A DNA stretch of 64,000 nucleotides, from positions 1 to 64,000 of the forward strand of contig NBMB01000041.1 in NCBI GenBank assembly GCA_002084765.1, given 5' to 3'. Shown here piece after piece: positions 44,409-53,033 of the stretch. Each line of letters starts with the position of its first letter. Positions within the stretch are counted from its first letter, which is position 1. Source of the stretch: Candidatus Cloacimonetes bacterium 4572_55 (GTDB lineage: Bacteria; 4572-55). The position numbers and the translations under genes were made by a program. Below the pieces are notes generated by a model. The model searched no databases, had not been told where the DNA came from, and saw only the letters and a list, made by a program, of their open reading frames with translations.

Positions 44409-44931
44409 AGCCCCGATGATGGTTCCGCCTGACTATTCCTTATATTATTGGCTCGGTTTGTTGGCTTGTCTTTTTCTGGCGATTGTCGTGGCGATTTATA
44501 TTTATATGAAAAAATTCAGAAAAATTGACGCGCCGCCTCTATTTGCTCCTCCACCTCCCCGCCCATCGCATGAAATCGCGTATGGCGAAATCAAGGCTTT
44601 TTACATCGAGATTTCTCTGATTATTCGTTCGTATTTAGGAGGGCGTTATGAGATCGACACGCTGGAGATGACGACCGAAGAGTTGTTCCGCGCATTGGAC
44701 AAAGCGTATGATATCGAGGAGTCGCATGTGGATATGATCCGAAAATTTTCGGACGGGTGCGATTTGGTCAAGTTCGCCAAACTTATCCCCCAGGACAAGG
44801 TAAATAAAGGAATGATACCGAACGCCCGACAGATCATTGATGAGACCAAACGGACTTTTATCAATATGACCGCGGTTCACGAAAGAAAACCCCACGCATT
44901 AACGGAAACAGAAACAGAGGCGTCAGGATGA
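44293..44931 (+). CDS. BatD-like protein, C-terminal fragment with membrane anchor
   Basis: Continuation of the preceding fragment in the next frame. (M)VRYSLPPDSTVHEM would complete the Ig-like domain, and VKPSEAEDIQDIKAP is the typical linker. One membrane helix (LYYWLGLLACLFLAIVVAIYIYM) and a cytosolic domain with YGEIKAFYIEISLIIRSYLGGRYEIDTLEMTTEEL follow, as in DUF4381-type Bat operon proteins. Translated alone it would lack a signal peptide. It overlaps batA by four bases (ATGA), so coupling to batA is kept. Confidence 0.65.
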   Translation: MVRYSLPPDSTVHEMQSEESAIQVESVKPSEAEDIQDIKAPMMVPPDYSLYYWLGLLACLFLAIVVAIYIYMKKFRKIDAPPLFAPPPPRPSHEIAYGEIKAFYIEISLIIRSYLGGRYEIDTLEMTTEELFRALDKAYDIEESHVDMIRKFSDGCDLVKFAKLIPQDKVNKGMIPNARQIIDETKRTFINMTAVHERKPHALTETETEASG

Positions 44932-45926
44932 TTCATTTTGTTAATCCCGAATTTTTTTTCCTATTGGCAATTATTCCGTTTTTGATCTCTAACTATTTTC
45001 GAAAGAACAAAAGTCGGCAGGGAAGTTTGCGGTTTTCCAGCTTGAGAACCGTAAAATCCATTGCCAAAAGATCAACCTTTGCACTGAAAGCGCGCCATAT
45101 CTTGATTATACTGCGGGTCGGCACCGTGGTTTTGATCACTATCGCGCTTGCCAGGCCCCAATCGAGCCAGAAAAGCTCCGAAATTATGACCGAAGGGATC
45201 GATATCGTGCTTTCTATCGATGTGTCAAGCAGTATGCTGGCGGAAGATTTTAAGCCGGATAATCGACTGATCGCGGCAAAAAAAGTGGCTTCAGATTTTA
45301 TTCAGGGACGAAAAAATGACTTGATCGGTCTGGTGGTCTTTGCCGGGAAAAGTTTTACCCAATGCCCTCTGACTTTGGATTACGGCGTTTTGATCTCTTT
45401 TCTGGAACGAGTCAAGATCGGGATGGTCGAGGACGGCACCGCTATCGGCATGGGCATTGCCACCGCGCTGAATCGCCTGCGGAACAGTAAGGCGAAAAGT
45501 AAGGTGATCATACTGCTGACCGACGGCGTGAACAATTCTGGGCAGGTCGATCCAATCACCGCGGCAAAAGCGGCAAAAGCGTTGAATGTCCGCATTTACA
45601 CGATCGGTGCCGGGACAGATGGATCGGCAATGTATCCAGTCGAAGACCCGCTGTTTGGCAAACGTTATGTCTCTATGCCGGTCGAGATTGACGAGGAAAG
45701 CCTTAAAGAGGTGGCGAAAATCACTGGTGGAGAATACTTTCGGGCAAAAGACGCCAAATCGTTGAAGGCGATCTATAAACAGATAGATCAATTGGAAAAG
45801 ACGAAGATCGAGATCGAAAAATATACCCGTTATGAAGAGCTGTTTATGATTTTTTTATTGCCCGCGATTTGTCTTTTCATATTAGAGATCGTGCTGGCGA
45901 ATACCCGATTTCGACGGATTCCTTAA
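44928..45926 (+). CDS. batA: BatA-type VWA protein
   Basis: A 332-residue membrane protein with an N-terminal helix pair (FFFLLAIIPFLISNYF and ILIILRVGTVVLITIALA), an extracytoplasmic VWA domain and a C-terminal helix. The metal site is LSIDVSSSMLAEDF, with VVFAGKSFTQCPLTLDY and ILLTDGVNNSG further on. BatA and BatB are thought to form a complex with BatC and BatE in envelope stress tolerance. It overlaps the fragment upstream by four bases. Confidence 0.93.
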   Translation: MIHFVNPEFFFLLAIIPFLISNYFRKNKSRQGSLRFSSLRTVKSIAKRSTFALKARHILIILRVGTVVLITIALARPQSSQKSSEIMTEGIDIVLSIDVSSSMLAEDFKPDNRLIAAKKVASDFIQGRKNDLIGLVVFAGKSFTQCPLTLDYGVLISFLERVKIGMVEDGTAIGMGIATALNRLRNSKAKSKVIILLTDGVNNSGQVDPITAAKAAKALNVRIYTIGAGTDGSAMYPVEDPLFGKRYVSMPVEIDEESLKEVAKITGGEYFRAKDAKSLKAIYKQIDQLEKTKIEIEKYTRYEELFMIFLLPAICLFILEIVLANTRFRRIP

Positions 45927-45931
45927 ATTTT

Positions 45932-45987
45932 CAATTCTTAATCTGCGTAATCCGCGGATCGAATTCCGCGGCGACGAATAATTTAAG
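45932..45987 (+). repeat. Dispersed intergenic repeat, copy 2
   Basis: CAATTCTTAATCTGCGTAAT, then CCGCGGATCGAATTCCGCGGCGACGAATAAT split over the batA-batB gap. Aligns with 40651-40720 apart from one missing AATCTGCG unit and a few changes. This copy contains GAATTC and CCGCGG palindromes and could form a stem inside the bat mRNA. Confidence 0.7.
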
Positions 45988-46005
45988 ATAAATAAGGCAT
46001 AAGCT

Positions 46006-47043
46006 ATGTTTGAGTTTCGTTTCGGTGCTCCTGAAAACTATTACCTGTTTTTATTGGTTCCGCTGTTGATTTTTTTCTATATCTATGCGAAGAATCGCAA
46101 AAAAAAGGCGTTGGCGCGTTTTGGAAATGCTAAGTTGTTATCAAAATTGACGCGTTCTGTCAGTAAGACCCGTCGCGGATGGAAAGTCGGACTCTCTCTT
46201 ATGGGATTGGTTTTGATGATGTTCGCTCTGGTTCAGCCCCAATATAGCACAAAATTTGAGGAGGTGCGCCGAGAGGGCATTGATCTGATTATTGCTTTGG
46301 ACACCTCAAAATCTATGTTGGCGGAAGATATCAAACCAAATCGCTTAGAAAAAGCGAAGTCGGAAGTAAAAGGCGTGATTGATCGGTTGGAGGGCGACCG
46401 AATCGGACTGGTGGCGTTTGCAGGCGGAAGTTTTACTCTGTGCCCGTTGACGCTGGATTACGGCGCGGCAAAGCTCTTTCTGAACGCGCTCGACACCGAT
46501 ATTATCCCCCAACCCGGCACTGCTATCGGCGATGCAATCCGAGAAGCCGGTCGAGCGTTTAATCAGAAAGAGCGCAAACATAAGGTTCTTATTCTGATTA
46601 CGGACGGCGAGGATCATGACACCGATCCAGAAGAGGCGGCAAAAACTGGAGCCGAAGAAGGCATAGTGATTTATTCGGTCGGTATCGGTTCCACTGACGG
46701 GGTGCCGATACCCAATTTCAACAAAAATGGGGTGCGACAAGGGTTTCTTAAGGATGAAACAGGGCAGACCGTTGTCTCCCGATTGGATGAAATCGGTCTG
46801 CAAAAAATCTCTTTGCTTACGGACGGGAAATATTATCGAGCCACGACCGGCGAGATCGAATTGGATAAAATTTATGAAGATATTGCTAAGATGGAAAAAA
46901 AAGAGGTCGGCTCGACGAAGTTTACCAATTTTGAGGAGCGATTTCAATGGGTGTTATTTCCCGCATTGTTTGCTCTGATTTTTGAGTCGCTATTGTCGGA
47001 TCGGGCTCGGCAGAAACACGAATGGAAAGGACGGTTCGAATGA
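46006..47043 (+). CDS. batB: BatB-type VWA protein
   Basis: A 345-residue paralogue of BatA. Two N-terminal helices (NYYLFLLVPLLIFFYIYA and VGLSLMGLVLMMFALVQ), a VWA domain with the D-x-S-x-S site in IALDTSKSMLAEDIKPNRLEKAK and ILITDGEDHDTDP, and a C-terminal helix (WVLFPALFALIFESLL). It lies 79 bases after batA, with a repeat element in the gap, and overlaps batC by four bases. Confidence 0.93.
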   Translation: MFEFRFGAPENYYLFLLVPLLIFFYIYAKNRKKKALARFGNAKLLSKLTRSVSKTRRGWKVGLSLMGLVLMMFALVQPQYSTKFEEVRREGIDLIIALDTSKSMLAEDIKPNRLEKAKSEVKGVIDRLEGDRIGLVAFAGGSFTLCPLTLDYGAAKLFLNALDTDIIPQPGTAIGDAIREAGRAFNQKERKHKVLILITDGEDHDTDPEEAAKTGAEEGIVIYSVGIGSTDGVPIPNFNKNGVRQGFLKDETGQTVVSRLDEIGLQKISLLTDGKYYRATTGEIELDKIYEDIAKMEKKEVGSTKFTNFEERFQWVLFPALFALIFESLLSDRARQKHEWKGRFE

Positions 47044-47903
47044 TGATCAAACGTTTATTTTTTATTTTTTTTGTTCTCCTGATCAGTGGTGCTTCGCTAT
47101 CCGCGAAGTCGATATCAGATACTGTGGAAGATGGAAATCTTCACTATGACAAAGCCGAGTATAATCAAGCACTGATGAAATATCGGGATGCGCAGATTTA
47201 TTCTCCGGAAGCCGCAGAATTACATTTCAATATCGGGGACGCCCTTTTCAAGAAGAAGGACTATGCCGGGGCCGAGGAGGCGTATCAAAAATCTATCAAC
47301 AGCAGCGACGACGCAACGTTGCATGCTCAGGCATATTATAACATTGGCAACAGTCTGTTCCGCGCGGCTGAGGACTCGATTCAACTACAAAATTCTCAAG
47401 GCGCAGTGAATAATATGATCCAAAGTATCGATTATTATAAACGATCGCTGGAGATCAATCCAGAGGATCAAGACACGAAATTTAATCTGGAATATGTGCG
47501 CACGATCCTAAAAGAGTTGAGCGAAAATCAAGATCAGGATCAACAAAATGGAGATCAGCAGCAGCAATCTCAACAATCTGAGCAGCAGAAAGGTGAGGAG
47601 GGAGATCAGAATCAGGACCAACAAGGTGATCAGGATCAACAAGATACGGCTCAAGATACAGCTCAAGATAAAGAAGAAGATGGTGATCAGGAGAAAGATA
47701 AAAAAGATGGACAGGATGGCGAGGATGGCGAGGAAGATCAGCCTCCTGAAGGCGAGAGTCAAGCTCGCAAGGAAGGTGAAATGTCCGAGGAAGAGGCAGA
47801 GCGTTTGCTGAACGCACTGCTCTCCAGTGAGGAGGAGCTTCAAAAAGAGCAACAAAAACAACAAATTCCGACTTCTGGTCAATATGGCGGCAAGAAATGG
47901 TGA
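47040..47903 (+). CDS. batC: BatC-type TPR protein with acidic Gln-rich tail
   Basis: A 287-residue exported protein. The signal peptide (LFFIFFVLLISGASLSA) is followed by three TPR units (GNLHYDKAEYNQALMKYRDA, LHFNIGDALFKKKDYAGAEEAY, AQAYYNIGNSLFRAAED). From about residue 160 the sequence is extreme Gln/Asp/Glu-rich low complexity, ending GGKKW. Start at 47040 by the ATGA overlap with batB. Such TPR proteins scaffold the BatA-BatB complex. The acidic tail may bind cations or stay unstructured. Confidence 0.88.
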   Translation: MMIKRLFFIFFVLLISGASLSAKSISDTVEDGNLHYDKAEYNQALMKYRDAQIYSPEAAELHFNIGDALFKKKDYAGAEEAYQKSINSSDDATLHAQAYYNIGNSLFRAAEDSIQLQNSQGAVNNMIQSIDYYKRSLEINPEDQDTKFNLEYVRTILKELSENQDQDQQNGDQQQQSQQSEQQKGEEGDQNQDQQGDQDQQDTAQDTAQDKEEDGDQEKDKKDGQDGEDGEEDQPPEGESQARKEGEMSEEEAERLLNALLSSEEELQKEQQKQQIPTSGQYGGKKW

Positions 47904-49702
47904 TTTCTCATTTTAAATACATTGTTTTGTTTTGGATCAGCTTACTTTTTGCGCTGATACCGATCTCTTTATCCGCTCAGGATATCCAATTCAGTATCAA
48001 AGTGGATAAGAGCGTCTTAACGCTGGACGATCAATTGGCACTGACTCTTAGCGTTTCCGGGAAGAGCAAAAAATTGCCCACTGCGCAATTAAGCTCTATT
48101 CCAAATTTTGATATTTCTGGTCAGTCAACCAGCCAAAATTTCTCTATTATAAACGGAGCTACATCATCGACTTACGATACGAGAGTCGTTCTTATACCGA
48201 AAAAAAAGGGACGTTTCACTATCGGTCCCTTTCAGCTCAAACATGAAGGAAAGCTCTACACATCAAACGCCTTGCAAGTGACAGTGAAAAATGCCGGCGC
48301 GGCGGTGAACCCATCCGCGAAACGCGGTCGGGGAGACTACTTTCTCGATGTGATCGTAGATAAAAAAGAGATATATTTGCACGAGCAGTTGACTCTGACC
48401 TACTATCTCTATTTTAAACCCAATACTGTCAGTGGTTTGGACTATAAGCAACTGCCAGCAACAATCGGATTCTGGGCGGAAGAATTGGATGTGCCAAAGG
48501 ATCGTGCAGGAAATTTTACTATTGAAGGAAAAACGCTCAATGGCATAGGCTATCACCGGGTGATGGTAAAACGCACCGCACTGTTTCCCTCCACGATCGG
48601 CGAACTGACGATCGGCTCCATGATTTTGAACGCAAAGGTGCGGATCGCTTCAAGGGATCCATTTGATTCTTTTTTCTCACGCGGTCGCACTCAGAATAAG
48701 ACAGTCCGTTCGTCAGAAGTCAAGATTCATGTTAAGGATCTGCCTTCGTCAGGTCGCCCGGCAGGATTCAAAGGCGCAGTGGGTCAATATCGTATCGAGG
48801 CAAAAACGGACAAAAAAACTTTGCCGGCAAATGACGCGGTGACGCTCACATTAAAAATATCCGGCTCTGGGAAAATCCAGAATTTGCCGGAGCCAGAGTT
48901 GAACCTTCCCCATGACATTAAGGCTTACGATCCCGAGATCAGCGAGAAAATCGACAAATCAAGCGGAGTGATCAAAGGGACAAAGAGCTTTGAATATGTG
49001 CTGATTCCCCGTTTTGAGGGAGAATACAGTATCGATCCGCTATCGTTGATCTTTTTTGATCCCAAAAACGGACACTATCAAACCGTTTCTACAAAATCGA
49101 TTGCAATTACAGCTACGGAGTCGCTGACGAATGATCCGCATATCTTTATTTCTGGCGGTGGAAAAGAGGCAATCAAATTGCTGAATAAGGATATCCGATT
49201 TATCAAAACTGTTTCGGGAAAAATCAAAAGCGTTTCACCGTTTTATTATCAGCCGTGGTACTGGGGCGCAATGGGATCTTCGGTTCTGATATGGTGTGGA
49301 GCGTGGTTTTTTGCCCGTCGTCGCGGTCGGATAGAAAGTGATATCGGTTATGCGAGGAAGTTGCAAGCCGCTCGTCATGCCAGGAAACGTTTCGCCGACG
49401 CGACCAAGGCGATGAAAAAAAACGAGTCTGAAAATTTTTATGGCGTAACGGCTCACGCTCTTACCGACTATATAGCGGATAAATGGAATTTGCCAAAAGC
49501 CTCGGTTACCGCGGATACCGTGGAAGAGGTGCTTAAAAATCATCAGATGGACTCAGGCGTTACGGAGCGTATTGTCTCCTGCTTGAATAGCTGCAATTTT
49601 GCTCGATTCGCGCCGTCTGGCTCCCACCCACTGGATGAAATGAAGAGGATATTAGGAGACGCTCGGAAATGCGTCGCTATATTGGAAAAACATCGCAAAT
49701 AA
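47897..49702 (+). CDS. batD: BatD family protein
   Basis: A 601-residue protein with a signal peptide (FWISLLFALIPISLSA) and three Ig-like repeats: IQFSIKVDKSVLTLDDQLALTL, then YFLDVIVDKKEIYLHEQLTLTY, then YRIEAKTDKKTLPANDAVTL. One membrane helix near residue 455 (WGAMGSSVLIWCGAWFFA) precedes a cytosolic helical domain (ADATKAMKKNESENFYGVTAHALTDYIADKW). This is the normal BatD layout. It overlaps batC by seven bases. The broken gene at 43950 has the same architecture in smaller form. Confidence 0.92.
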   Translation: MVISHFKYIVLFWISLLFALIPISLSAQDIQFSIKVDKSVLTLDDQLALTLSVSGKSKKLPTAQLSSIPNFDISGQSTSQNFSIINGATSSTYDTRVVLIPKKKGRFTIGPFQLKHEGKLYTSNALQVTVKNAGAAVNPSAKRGRGDYFLDVIVDKKEIYLHEQLTLTYYLYFKPNTVSGLDYKQLPATIGFWAEELDVPKDRAGNFTIEGKTLNGIGYHRVMVKRTALFPSTIGELTIGSMILNAKVRIASRDPFDSFFSRGRTQNKTVRSSEVKIHVKDLPSSGRPAGFKGAVGQYRIEAKTDKKTLPANDAVTLTLKISGSGKIQNLPEPELNLPHDIKAYDPEISEKIDKSSGVIKGTKSFEYVLIPRFEGEYSIDPLSLIFFDPKNGHYQTVSTKSIAITATESLTNDPHIFISGGGKEAIKLLNKDIRFIKTVSGKIKSVSPFYYQPWYWGAMGSSVLIWCGAWFFARRRGRIESDIGYARKLQAARHARKRFADATKAMKKNESENFYGVTAHALTDYIADKWNLPKASVTADTVEEVLKNHQMDSGVTERIVSCLNSCNFARFAPSGSHPLDEMKRILGDARKCVAILEKHRK

Positions 49703-49754
49703 ATTTTTTCTCAATGCAATTTGTTCATTTTTACAAACAGAGAGAGCGTCGTTT

Positions 49755-50567
49755 ATGAATATGCAATGGATTCGGAAACTCCTTTTGATGTCGATTATTT
49801 GGATTGCCACGAACATTCCGGTTTTTATTTGCGCCGAAATTTCGCTGGAACCCCAACCGACTGGGGACAGAATCGAGCAGTTGTTCTCAGAGGCAAATCG
49901 GGCTTATGAGCAGGCTGATTTCGAGCGCGCGATAGAAGGGTATGAGAACATCTTGAATTACAAGGTCATCAATCCTGCGGTTTATTTTAATTTAGGCAAT
50001 TCTTACTTTAAGACGAATTCGCTCGGAAAGGCTATTTTGTATTATGAAAAAGGATTTCGTCTCTCTCCAAGAGATGAGGATATCTTAGAAAATCTGACCT
50101 TAGCTCGTGTGATGACGGTCGATCGGGTGGATCACGCGGTTCCGGGATTAATCGCCAACCTGCTCACCACATTTTATAACTCATTTTCTCTGAACGAGTT
50201 AGCTCTTATCTCGCTTGTTGCTATGATCAGCGTGATAGTGTTTTTTTCTCTCCTAATTTTGACGCGTTCTCCCATTTTGCGGCGATCAATTTGGTATCTG
50301 ACCGGATTCGGAATCGCTTTGTTGCTTATTTTCTCCACCACATTTTACGTCAAATACGACAATTATCATAACCAAACCACAGCCATTGTCATCTCACCCA
50401 AGCTGGACGCGTATCCTGCGCCGATCCAAACAACAGGGGACGTCGCCTTTACCGTGCATGAGGGGAAAAAAGCGAGAGTTCTTCAATCTCGCGAGGATTG
50501 GGCAGAGATCGAACTTGAGAACGGCTGGAAGGGCTGGGTCAATCAAGGCAGTTTAGACGAAATTTAA
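49755..50567 (+). CDS. batE: BatE-type TPR/SH3 protein
   Basis: A 270-residue protein with a signal peptide, TPR units (RAYEQADFERAIEGYENIL, YFNLGNSYFKTNSLGKAILYYEKG), two membrane helices (ELALISLVAMISVIVFFSLLIL and SIWYLTGFGIALLLIFSTTFY) and a C-terminal bacterial SH3 domain (GKKARVLQSREDWAEIELENGWKGWV). It ends the Bat operon and converges on the gene at 50584. Confidence 0.88.
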   Translation: MNMQWIRKLLLMSIIWIATNIPVFICAEISLEPQPTGDRIEQLFSEANRAYEQADFERAIEGYENILNYKVINPAVYFNLGNSYFKTNSLGKAILYYEKGFRLSPRDEDILENLTLARVMTVDRVDHAVPGLIANLLTTFYNSFSLNELALISLVAMISVIVFFSLLILTRSPILRRSIWYLTGFGIALLLIFSTTFYVKYDNYHNQTTAIVISPKLDAYPAPIQTTGDVAFTVHEGKKARVLQSREDWAEIELENGWKGWVNQGSLDEI

Positions 50568-50583
50568 TGCGTCATATTGCGAT

Positions 50584-52287
50584 TTACTCATGAACAGCCT
50601 CGCACACCCTGCATTCATCGCCGACAAAAATCAGCGTATAGCCTCGCAAATTGGACATGGATCGCGCTTCCTTTGTGGCGAGATAACCCTTTAATTGCGT
50701 AATTGCCGCACGCTTTCTTTTTGATAATTGATTTCCTTCGCTTTTTTTCATATACTTTAATTCAATCGCAAACTGGTAGTTCGGGATGACCGGAGGGCGT
50801 GTCAGTAGCAGCAAATCCACATAACCGCCGCCCAATTCATACTCGCTTTTGATGAAGTAAAGATTTGTCAGACTGAGATAGGACACAATCGCCACTTTGA
50901 TATATTTCTCATCAAATCGCTTGAAATCCTGAAACGACAGAACCTTAAGCAGTTCCTCAACCACCTTGATAAAAGGTGCCAGATTGTTATGCAGAGCCAT
51001 TGCTTCCAGAGCAGAGCTTATCGTGTCTGTTTTCAGCTTGATTTGATGCCGATCTTCGATCACCCTGGCAAAATATTTCAGATAAAGCTGTGTGACGACG
51101 TAATTCGGGACGCAAAAATTAATACGAGCCAGCGCGGCTTGTTTGATCGTAATTATTCCCATATAAAACAGCAGCGAGATAAAATCATCCCGATCAAATT
51201 CCTTTTGCAACGAGAATTCAGCCGTTAATTGCGCGCTGATGTTCTTTTCGATAATTAACTCATTAAGCGTCTCAAGGTTCAACTCCAAATTGCCTAACTG
51301 AAAAAGACGGGCGATTTTGCTATAATCAGATGAAATATTTGTGTCGATTAACTGCTTTGGTATCCTATACTTATGTCCCTTTGTTAGGTGATTCAGGAAA
51401 TATAGTGCCATGTCAGGGTTGAAAATTCTTTCCGAGGAATTTTGATTAAAACAATACCCATTATAATAGTCCTTCATCATTTTGAACAAGTCGTCGATAT
51501 CTCCAGGATAATCGCGGCAGGTCGTTTGCAATAACCGACGGGTTTCAGATTCTGTAAATCCCATCATGGCATTCAGATCTTCATCTAATGTATCATTTTG
51601 GGCAATATTAAAACCGCTTGTCATGCTATCAAGAGTGATTGGCGTCACGCCGGTAACAAACATCCTGTCCACAATTCCGTCATAAGTCCCGTATTTGATG
51701 CTTTCGTAAAACTTGCGCACAAAGCCAGTCCTGGAAACAATATCGCTGAACGCATTCGGATCGCTCGACAGCATTTCATTGGCAAAATGATCATACTCGT
51801 CGATCAGGATGTAGATTTTATGACGGAGTTTGGTTTCTTGGATGCTTACAAAGAGTGTTTTGATGATATTTGCCGGCTTATCGATATTCTCAAAATACTC
51901 GTAAGTTAATTCATATTGTAAGCAAAATTTTTTGACTCCAATAAGAACATTTTTCCGAAAATCAGTAAAAGCCGTCTCTTTTGTTTGGGTATCAATTTGA
52001 CTAAAATCGAAATTTAGGATTAAATACTTATTTGCTTTTTTCGTCGGCTGCTTTCCGATAGCGAATTTTCCAAAAAGATGGGTGAATTTCTCCTTCCTGG
52101 CGACGTCGTAATAGTAGGACAGCATGGAAACAAACAAACTTTTTCCAAATCGACGCGGGCGTAGAAAAATAATATAGCTTTCGTTGAGATTTTCTAATTC
52201 ATTGATATATAAGGTTTTATCGACGAAATAATACCCATCGTTGATAAGTTTCTCAAAATTAGAAATGCCATAAGGAAGTTTAATCAT
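50584..52287 (-). CDS. AAA-ATPase-like protein with PD-(D/E)XK nuclease-type domain
   Basis: A 567-residue protein. (M)IKLPYGISNFEKLINDGYYFVDKTLYI begins the AAA-ATPase-like domain (PF09820), with FLRPRRFGKSLFVSML as the nucleotide-binding loop and ILIDEYDHFANEML as Walker B. Near the C-terminus GGYVDLLLLTRPPVIPNYQFAIELKYMK shows the D...ExK core of the DUF1703/PDDEXK_9 domain. Such proteins are abundant in Bacteroidota and Clostridia, often in many copies; function unknown, perhaps in defence or as mobile cargo. It stands alone and its AT-rich composition differs from its neighbours. Confidence 0.88.
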   Translation of the reverse strand: MIKLPYGISNFEKLINDGYYFVDKTLYINELENLNESYIIFLRPRRFGKSLFVSMLSYYYDVARKEKFTHLFGKFAIGKQPTKKANKYLILNFDFSQIDTQTKETAFTDFRKNVLIGVKKFCLQYELTYEYFENIDKPANIIKTLFVSIQETKLRHKIYILIDEYDHFANEMLSSDPNAFSDIVSRTGFVRKFYESIKYGTYDGIVDRMFVTGVTPITLDSMTSGFNIAQNDTLDEDLNAMMGFTESETRRLLQTTCRDYPGDIDDLFKMMKDYYNGYCFNQNSSERIFNPDMALYFLNHLTKGHKYRIPKQLIDTNISSDYSKIARLFQLGNLELNLETLNELIIEKNISAQLTAEFSLQKEFDRDDFISLLFYMGIITIKQAALARINFCVPNYVVTQLYLKYFARVIEDRHQIKLKTDTISSALEAMALHNNLAPFIKVVEELLKVLSFQDFKRFDEKYIKVAIVSYLSLTNLYFIKSEYELGGGYVDLLLLTRPPVIPNYQFAIELKYMKKSEGNQLSKRKRAAITQLKGYLATKEARSMSNLRGYTLIFVGDECRVCEAVHE

Positions 52288-52299
52288 AGAAAAATTACC

Positions 52300-52452
52300 T
52301 CAATATTTATGAATACATCCCAGAGAAAGGAAAAACAAATTGAGTTCCGTAGCCTCCATCCAATAAATATATATTCCTGAATGGACTTTGTCACCATTAT
52401 TGTTTGTGCCGTCCCAAATAATTTTATTGGGAGAAATAGGTTTGAAGGAACC
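52300..52452 (-). pseudogene. Remnant of a FlgD-like/type IX sorting domain
   Basis: One minus-strand frame is open for 50 codons and reads NKIIWDGTNNNGDKVHSG, then IYIYWMEA, before losing sense. This is the core of the C-terminal sorting domain seen intact in the protein at the right edge (MIWDGTNSNHAKVSSGIYFYTLEA). It has no start, the upstream sequence is broken by a TGA at 52453-52455, and the domain's last strand is lost. It is a decayed gene end just upstream of the AAA-ATPase-like gene. Confidence 0.6.
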
Positions 52453-52545
52453 TCATATTTGGCGTTTCGGTTCATTGTTGCAGAAACAAAATGGCGAATA
52501 GCGGTTATTAGAATCCACAATTTTTTATATGAACTGAAGGATTTT

Positions 52546-52947
52546 ATGAAAAACGTAGTAGCACTTTTTTTATCTATTTTGATGTTTTTAGGCTCACTTC
52601 CATCTGAATTTGTCATTTGTTTAGGTTCGAATGACCATGTGAAGATTGAAGTGAGCGTGAATAAATCATGCCATAGAAGTCATAACGACTCGAGTTCTGG
52701 TTTGGATTGTGATGTGCATTGCTGCGATGACTGCGTTGATATACCGATTACCAATTTTGTCCCTGACATGACAATTTTGCATCGCCCTACCCCCATCTCT
52801 CTTAAAATGTCTGTTCGATTTATTTCTGCTGCCATAGAAAGTATGCTGTTGTTTTATGAATTTCACAGATTAGATAAAACAGATATCTTTTCTATGATCC
52901 CCTCTCTTATACTTTCCTCGATTCGATCCACTGTTCTCATCCTGTGA
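52546..52947 (+). CDS. Small Cys/His-rich exported protein preceding CzcCBA
   Basis: A 133-residue protein with a signal peptide (MKNVVALFLSILMFLGSLPS). The segment CLGSNDHVKIEVSVNKSCHRS, then DCDVHCCDDCVDIPI, is rich in Cys, His and Asp and fits a periplasmic metal-binding protein. Similar small proteins stand before heavy-metal RND operons in other bacteria, as I recall. The ATG at 52546 is chosen because GAAGGA precedes it and the signal peptide starts there, although the frame is open further upstream. It lies 86 bases before czcC and may be co-expressed with it. Confidence 0.65.
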   Translation: MKNVVALFLSILMFLGSLPSEFVICLGSNDHVKIEVSVNKSCHRSHNDSSSGLDCDVHCCDDCVDIPITNFVPDMTILHRPTPISLKMSVRFISAAIESMLLFYEFHRLDKTDIFSMIPSLILSSIRSTVLIL

Positions 52948-53033
52948 TCCGTACTCGCTTCTCTAAAATTGCTTATTAATTTTTGTTCTATTTTTGTTTA
53001 AATAATATTAAAGAGCATTAAGGAGTATATAAA

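Noticed and set aside
47508-47882. Leu/Ile-rich minus-strand frame opposite batC
   Set aside because: Reverse reading of the Gln/Asp/Glu codons gives an artificial hydrophobic protein; batC is clearly the gene.
52284-52616. 110-residue minus-strand frame upstream of the AAA-ATPase-like gene
   Set aside because: It overlaps the better supported exported protein and reads the sorting-domain remnant in the wrong frame.
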